Shown here: piece by piece, positions 29,690 through 34,794 of the stretch
How positions within the stretch are numbered: the first letter of the stretch is position 1
How the letters are laid out: each line of letters opens with the position of its first letter
NCBI GenBank assembly: GCA_022925895.1
Contig: JAKSYS010000657.1
Location: 1 to 34,794 of the forward strand
Reading direction: 5' to 3'
Length of the DNA: 34,794 bases
Source of the DNA: Fragilaria crotonensis
Taxonomy: Eukaryota; Bacillariophyta; Fragilariophyceae; Fragilariales; Fragilariaceae
Position numbers and translations under genes: made by a program
Notes under the pieces: model-generated
What the model was told of the DNA's origin: nothing
Databases searched by the model: none
The model's input: the letters and a program-made list of their open reading frames with translations, nothing else

Positions 29690-29825
29690 AAGGCAGCCGG
29701 TACGCAGGCTTGGACCACCCATGACCCACCCACTCTTCGCACGGTCGAGCTCGGACCACCCATTACCCACCCACGCCCACTAGGTCGTACCCATACCCAC
29801 CCATTACCCATTACCCATTACCCGT
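29690..29825 (+). repeat. ACCC-rich subterminal array, left
   Basis: Irregular repeats of CCCATTACCCACCC and ACCCAT, including two GGACCACCC blocks, ending in (TTACCCA)n-like sequence. It resembles the right array at 34648-34772. The unit is not the common TTAGGG telomere repeat. Confidence 0.85.
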
Positions 29826-30011
29826 TGTCCGCGCGTAAAAGTCCCTGTTCGACACAAAACGAGAGCACACTGTAGTACGCACTCCGCGAACTATAACTAT
29901 GGATGTGTTTGTTTAATTGCTGTTTAATACACGCTGTTTACAACACCTGTATAATATTTCATCATTCTTTCTGGCGGTTGGCAACACTTTGATTCTCTCA
30001 AGGCAGACAAA

Positions 30012-30946
30012 ATGCAGAAGTTAAACATGCTTTTGCACGAGCTGTCCATCAAACAGCAACCCCTTACTCCCTCTCTTGACATCGACATGTGTGACAAGCT
30101 GCACAAGCTGAAGCAGCTTGTCGCAGATCCGGCGTATTGAAGGGCGTCGCCGCTTTCGAAGTCCTTTTTCGAACAATCAGTTCCTGTCCCACCTATTTTG
30201 AAGGCAAGGATGCTACCTTCTGCCTTGTCTGTTTATGCTTGCTTTGTTGCAATAAAATATCACCTGAAGAAGCTTGATGGTGCTGTCAGGTAAGGCTTGA
30301 ACCTGAATAATGATGATATTGTTTTGAATGACAATTCTAACAGACCATTGTCTTGCAACCATCTACACAGAAGCACATGCACTTTGCCTTTGCAACACAT
30401 CCAATGTATACTGAGAGGCGGACAAGGATTGCAGGTGAATTCGGAGAAGAGTTCCTTCAACTGGGGAAGCCGTCAATTAATCAACAAGCCAAGATTGCTC
30501 TCGCTTGTCTTGCAAATGGCAATGATGACCGTCATCAGAAAATGTTCGGTGAGTTTGCCACTTACATTACAAGGTCGTCCAAGCACGACAATTCAAATGA
30601 AGAGATGTTTTGCATCTTGAAGGATACAATGATGAAACCGTCAGAGCTGCGGATGTTGTCCGACGACTCTGACTACAGTTCAATCAAACACCTGCTGTCT
30701 GCAGTTCACCGCAATGTAGCTGGAGCAAGTGGGCAAGAGAGAAACCACAAGTTGCCTAAACATGTGCACAGTCGCTTGTGTGCCCGGTTAGGTGCTGCAA
30801 AGGTTGAGACAGGGGCCAGGACTGCAATACATTTTAATGCAAAGCACCTTCTTCTTCTCCGTAAAATGGACACAACAAGAAGTTCTCAATTCTGCAAGTG
30901 GTGGCTGCAACATCTTGGATCTCCATTTCTTGCTGGCTGCTGCTGA
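30012..30946 (+). pseudogene. hAT-family transposase remnant (C-terminal half)
   Basis: The open frame at about 30344-30946 encodes a C-terminal hAT-like region: ATHPMY early on, MKPSELRML, then SGQERNHKLPKHVHSRLCAR and NAKHLLLLRK. This matches the 'ERnWS.fg.iHskxRNRL...ekLvfv..NlrLL' dimerisation region of BED/hAT transposases. Upstream, 30012-30138 and about 30165-30289 (ending YHLKKLDGAV before a GTAAGG donor) encode further hAT-like helical sequence. The pieces do not join in one frame with the visible splice sites, and a TGA interrupts at 30138. I see no BED zinc finger and no catalytic N-terminal half, so this is treated as an inactive fragment. hAT transposases act in the nucleus to cut and paste DNA. 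Confidence 0.6.
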
Positions 30947-31559
30947 AGACAATCTTGCATGCCAGAACCTGATGATTGAAGAGGAGAACGATGACAATGC
31001 CTCACTCGGAATCTGACTGGTGGAGTCGACATGATTGCTGATGAAGATATCTTGGCTTTGGCAGACAGAGAAAAACAGCAGCTAAATGTATTTGATGGAA
31101 GTACAGTAAAATCATTATGGTAGCAGCAGGTATACTAGAACTTGGCAGTGCTCTTCCCAATCCCCCATCCTATCTATGTAGTACTAGGTACTAAACTTTG
31201 CATACTAGTGGCTAGTAGTAGCAATACATCTAATGCCATCAGGGCTTCTCAGTTACTACTACAAAATGGTCCTGGTGTTTGTACAATTTCTTATTGTTGT
31301 AAAGTCAAATCAATTTACTCAGTTGTCGGCAAATGTAATCATTGTACTTGGTGTACTACCGTAGCACCTTAGTCTACCTCCGGTGTTCAGCGATTTCAGT
31401 ACACCAGTAACCAGTACACAGTCTTTTACTACACGTTGCTTTCGTTCATAATCTGAAGTCTGAGTTAGAGATACAAAACATAATTTTAAAGGTTTTCTCA
31501 CTGTTCTACCCATGGATTTTGTATCCCTTTATTCAATGCTGACTAGCTAGTATGATAGT

Positions 31560-33310
31560 CAATGCAAAAGCCCCAATACAGGGTGCAGGGTCCCCATTGT
31601 AATGAAAAAGGGCTGCATTGGAGATGCAGAACAAACCTTCTGTCAAAGAATGTTGTATCAGAAATGTTTTGACACCCTAGTGATCTTTTGCAAGCAGTGC
31701 ACAAGTACAGGTGCAGGGTCCCCATTGTAATGCAAAATGAGGGGCTGCATTGTGCAGAACAAATCTGTCAAGGATTGTTAAGGGTGTATCAGAAATGTTT
31801 TGACCTGTGTTTTTTTGTAGTGAGCTTACTTATTGGTTGAAAGACAAGTTAGTGCACAAGCCCCAAATATAGTGCGGACCCTTTGTAATGCAAAATCTGA
31901 GGGCTGAATGAAAGATGCAGAAAAATGTTCTGCCAGAGTTTGTCAAGTTTGCATTGATGATCGAGCATCCTTTGATTGGAGTGGGTATATATACCCATTG
32001 ACTAGTGTGCAATTCAGTGGGTAATTTGCCACAATTGCCGATACAGGTTTTTGATTAATGAATAGTCAGACATTAATATTCCGCAGAATTGTACTGTTGT
32101 ATTTTTGTTGAGTGTATGGATTGTATTGATGGCATCTGAGATCCTTTCAACCTTTTTGCTCATTGACTTCTTGAAGATTCAATTATGATGCCAAAATGCG
32201 AACAAAAAAACACAAAAATGATCAATACTCATTGGATTTTGGATTTTAAAAAATCAAAACTGGCATTTACTCCATCATCAAATGCCTGAGACTCATTTGA
32301 AGCTCCAGCAACGAAAGTCAATGCTAGGGTTGTTATAGTGCAACTGACAAGCTCAGAACATAAAGTACTTCTGATTTGTGTGATTACAACACTAGTAGAT
32401 AACATGTGATCGCATCCTAAATTTCACATTAACTTATGTCGCTAACACCAACACTAACTCCCAAAGCAAATATTGTTGCGGGAGCTTCAGCCAATGAGTC
32501 TCAGGCATTTGATGATGGAGTAAATGCCAGTTTTTGATTTTTTAAAATCCAAAATCCATTGAGTATTGATCATTTTTGTGTATTTTTTTGTTCGCATTTT
32601 GGCATCATAATTGAATCTTCAAGAAGTCAATGAGCAAAAAAGGTTGAAAGGATCTCAGGATGCCATCAATACAATCCATACACACTCAACAAAATACAAC
32701 AGTACAATTCTGCAGAATATTAATGTCTGACTGCAGAATATTCATTAATCAAAAACCCTGTATCGGCAATTGTGGCAAATTACCCACTGAATTGCACACT
32801 AGTCAATGGGTATATATACCCACTCCAATCAAAGGATGCCGGTATCATCAATGCAAACTTGACAAACTCTGGCAGAACATTTTTCTGCATCTTTCATTCA
32901 GCCCTCAGATTTTGCATTACAAAGGGTCCCCGCACCCTGTATATTTGGGGCTTGTGCACTATCTTGTCTTTCAACCAATAAGTAAGCTCACTACACAAAA
33001 AACCTAGGTGTCAAAAACATTTCTGATACACCTTAACAATCCTTGACAGAAGATTTGTTCTGCATCTCCAATGCAGCCCTCAGATTTTTCATTACAATGG
33101 GGACCCTGCACCCTGTATATTTGGGGCTTGTGCACTGACTTGCCTTTCAACCAATAAGTAAGCTCACTACAAAATCCTAGGGTGTCAAAAACATTTCTGA
33201 TACACCCTCAACATTCCTTGACAGAAGATTTGTTCTGCATCTCCAATGCAGCCCTCAGATTTTTCATTACAATGGGGACTCTGCACCCTGTATATTTGGG
33301 GCTTGGCTGT
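31560..33310. repeat. Large inverted repeat (palindrome), arms about 0.75-0.83 kb, spacer about 160 bp
   Basis: The left arm is about 31560-32313 and the right arm about 32476-33310, centred near 32396. Paired landmarks: ATCAATACTCATTGGATTTT (32221) against AAAATCCATTGAGTATTGAT (32551), GGGTATATATACCCA in both arms, and GCTCCAGCAAC (32303) against GTTGCGGGAGC (32476). By eye the inner 450 bp of the arms differ by few substitutions and short indels, so the inversion is young. The outer parts contain copies of the 175-bp satellite. Confidence 0.9.
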
Positions 33311-34500
33311 GCATCGCCTTGTGATTCAACCAATAAGTAAGCTCACTACAAAAACAAGGGTGTCATGATTATCACCAATGCAACTGAAAGAGACTTTGAC
33401 AGGACCATCTTCCGCATCTCCAAGTCTGACCACAGAATATGAATTGAAGTGGGAACCCCAATCTGCAAAAGTTGTGTACTCGGGTTTTGCATACTTGTTT
33501 GCGCAACAGTCAGTTTGTATTGAAAGTTGTTAGAATCAAGAAGGGTCAACAAAACAACTGAAGAAAATACAACAAACACTGACAGAATAATTTCTCCATG
33601 CCCATAGCTGACCGCAGTTTTTGCATTTGAGCACGGATCCTACACCAAGTAAAACAAGTGCTGGATTTGCTTGTGCACTGAGTTTACCAGAAGTCAGTTA
33701 CCATCAATGGGTGTCATCAATACCACACATAATAAAAACTCAACAAATATTGACCAAAACTTTCCAATTCCCAGGTTGACCACAGATTTTGCACCTCTTT
33801 AACTAGGATCCCACACCCAAAGTGTTGATTTGTGCATTGAATTCAACAAGTGTTGATGGGCATGGATAGTACTGACAATCAAAGGGTGCTGTCAATACAC
33901 CCAATACACACTTAAGAAACCATCATGATGACAGCTAGTTTTTCATTTCCAAAATGAGAATTTCTGCATAGTATTTTATTGCATTCTGGGATCATGCATT
34001 GAATCTTGTTCAAGAAGTCAATGAGCTTGGAAAGTGAAGCGCTTCCAAGGATGCCATCAAGCAATACAATCAATGCACACCAAGCAACCCACACCAGTAC
34101 AATTTTGTTTTATCTCACTGTCTGCCTACTGAATATCATCCATTTAAGTGGAAAGCATCAAATGTGCTATAGTTGCAAATTGCTCATTGAATTGCCCACT
34201 AGTCAATCAGTTTGCATATCCATTGCAATCAATGGCTGCCGTCAGTACTATGACCAAAAAATCTTCATAATTCCTGACAGTTGCATTTTTTGCATCTCCA
34301 TTTCAGCCCTCACATTTTGCATTTACAAAGGAATTTGGCACCCAGGACATGCTGTTCTTTGGGATTGAGGCACATTGATTTGTGTACTAGTCTATGAGTA
34401 AGCTTAGTACATACAATCCAAGGGTGCCATCAATATCACCAATGAAGCATTGATAGGACTATTTTCTGCAACTCCAAGTCTGAACACAGAATATGAATTA
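32901..34500 (+). repeat. 175-bp tandem satellite, three clear units grading into decayed ones
   Basis: GCCCTCAGAT landmarks at 32901, 33076 and 33251 are exactly 175 bp apart. Diverged units follow near 33428, 33607, 33778, 34303 and 34478; 34303 is six periods from 33251. A unit carries GTGTCAAAAACATTTCTGAT, CTTGACAGAAGATTTGTTCT and AACCAATAAGTAAGCTCACT. Inverted units with shorter spacing occur at 31609, 31741 and 31901 in the left palindrome arm. Confidence 0.8.
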
Positions 34501-34647
34501 AATTGGGGATTGTGACAATCAACATTGATTTGCGCCTCGCACCACTAGGAAATGGTACTGGAGTGCCCTATGGCTACTAGCTACAGGATACAGGATACTT
34601 GGAGAAATGGAGTGCAATGGTCGATTCGTGTGGGCAGGTTAGACCAC

Positions 34648-34772
34648 CCATTACCCACCCACGATTTGCGCAGTGGAGTTTGGACCACCTATACCCACCC
34701 ACCCACTGGTTATGCCCATACCCACCCATTATCCATGGGTATGGGTGGGTACTGGGTGGGTACTGGTATGGG
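34648..34772 (+). repeat. ACCC/GGGT-rich subterminal array, right
   Basis: GGACCACC and CCATTACCCACCC blocks in the same orientation as the left array are followed by GGGTATGGGTGGGTACTGGG in the opposite orientation, running into the terminal inverted repeat. Confidence 0.8.
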
Positions 34773-34794
34773 TACCCAGTGCAGGACTCTGGTA
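34773..34794 (-). repeat. Terminal inverted repeat, right (at the window edge)
   Basis: 22 nt ending at the last base, exact reverse complement of 29644-29665. The match may continue outside the window. Confidence 0.75.

Larger units (their letters stand above)
29644..34794. mobile_element. Repeat-rich element with 22-nt terminal inverted match, hAT remnant and large palindrome
   Basis: The sequence starting TACCAGAGTCCTGCACTGGG at 29644 recurs as an exact reverse complement (22 of 22 bases) ending at 34794, the last base of the window. Both ends are followed internally by ACCCATTACCCACCC-type arrays and a shared GGACCACCCAttACCCACCC block. Between them lie a hAT transposase remnant, a palindrome with about 0.8-kb arms and a 175-bp satellite. 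The element may extend past the window, so the right end and any target-site duplication are not visible. Whether the hAT remnant belongs to the same element is uncertain. Confidence 0.5.

Noticed and set aside
29690-29825. Telomere array
   Set aside because: Units are ACCCATT/ACCCACCC, irregular and subterminal to a transposon-like tip, not TTAGGG/CCCTAA.
32660-33007. 115-codon frame in the palindrome and satellite
   Set aside because: Similar frames arise in every repeat unit and in the inverted arm; repeat artefact.
1-34794. CRISPR arrays, bacterial operons, Shine-Dalgarno sites
   Set aside because: None is seen, and gene structure is eukaryotic.

Overview
The window looks like nuclear DNA of a diatom, probably a pennate one. 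The evidence is the style of the genes: short GT-AG introns (68 to 147 nt), a secreted cysteine-rich module of the CNxCGxG kind common in diatoms, a Pro/Thr/Ser-rich cell-surface protein with a single membrane span, an FG-GAP-like secreted propeller, centrin, and several eukaryotic DNA transposons. There is no operon structure and there are no Shine-Dalgarno sites. The species cannot be named from the sequence alone.

Layout. (1) 1-5825 is a segmental duplication. An unknown gene A (+) and a tandem NTF2/lumazine-binding-like gene B (-) occur twice, on either side of a membrane sulfotransferase gene. The left copy keeps A and has only the 3' end of B. The right copy keeps B and has only part of A. 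(2) About 6053-13751 is bracketed by diverged inverted copies of a palindromic GAAGCCAnTGGCTTC repeat. It holds a three-exon gene of unknown function with three 111-residue repeats, a companion protein, an apparently intact three-exon PIF/Harbinger-type DDE transposase and a small hypothetical gene. (3) 14122-15438 is a second copy of the sulfotransferase. (4) 16476-17879 encodes a secreted seven-repeat propeller, followed by a broken diatom Cys-rich gene and about 2.9 kb in which nothing is recognised. (5) 21362-23369 has a fused SlyD-like FKBP plus MsrA gene facing a centrin-like gene whose intron directly follows the ATG. (6) 25473-29399 has a mucin-like surface protein facing a GT61-like Golgi glycosyltransferase. 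(7) 29644 to the window end is a repeat-rich element. It has a perfect 22-nt terminal inverted match, ACCC-rich ends, a hAT transposase remnant, a palindrome with about 0.8-kb arms and a 175-bp satellite.

The genes do not form one pathway. Two themes stand out: secreted or Golgi glycan biology (two sulfotransferases, a GT61 enzyme, two surface proteins), and protein repair, represented by the proline-isomerase/methionine-sulfoxide-reductase fusion. Four genes are each broken by what looks like one missing base. This suggests indel errors in the assembly at least as strongly as real gene death.
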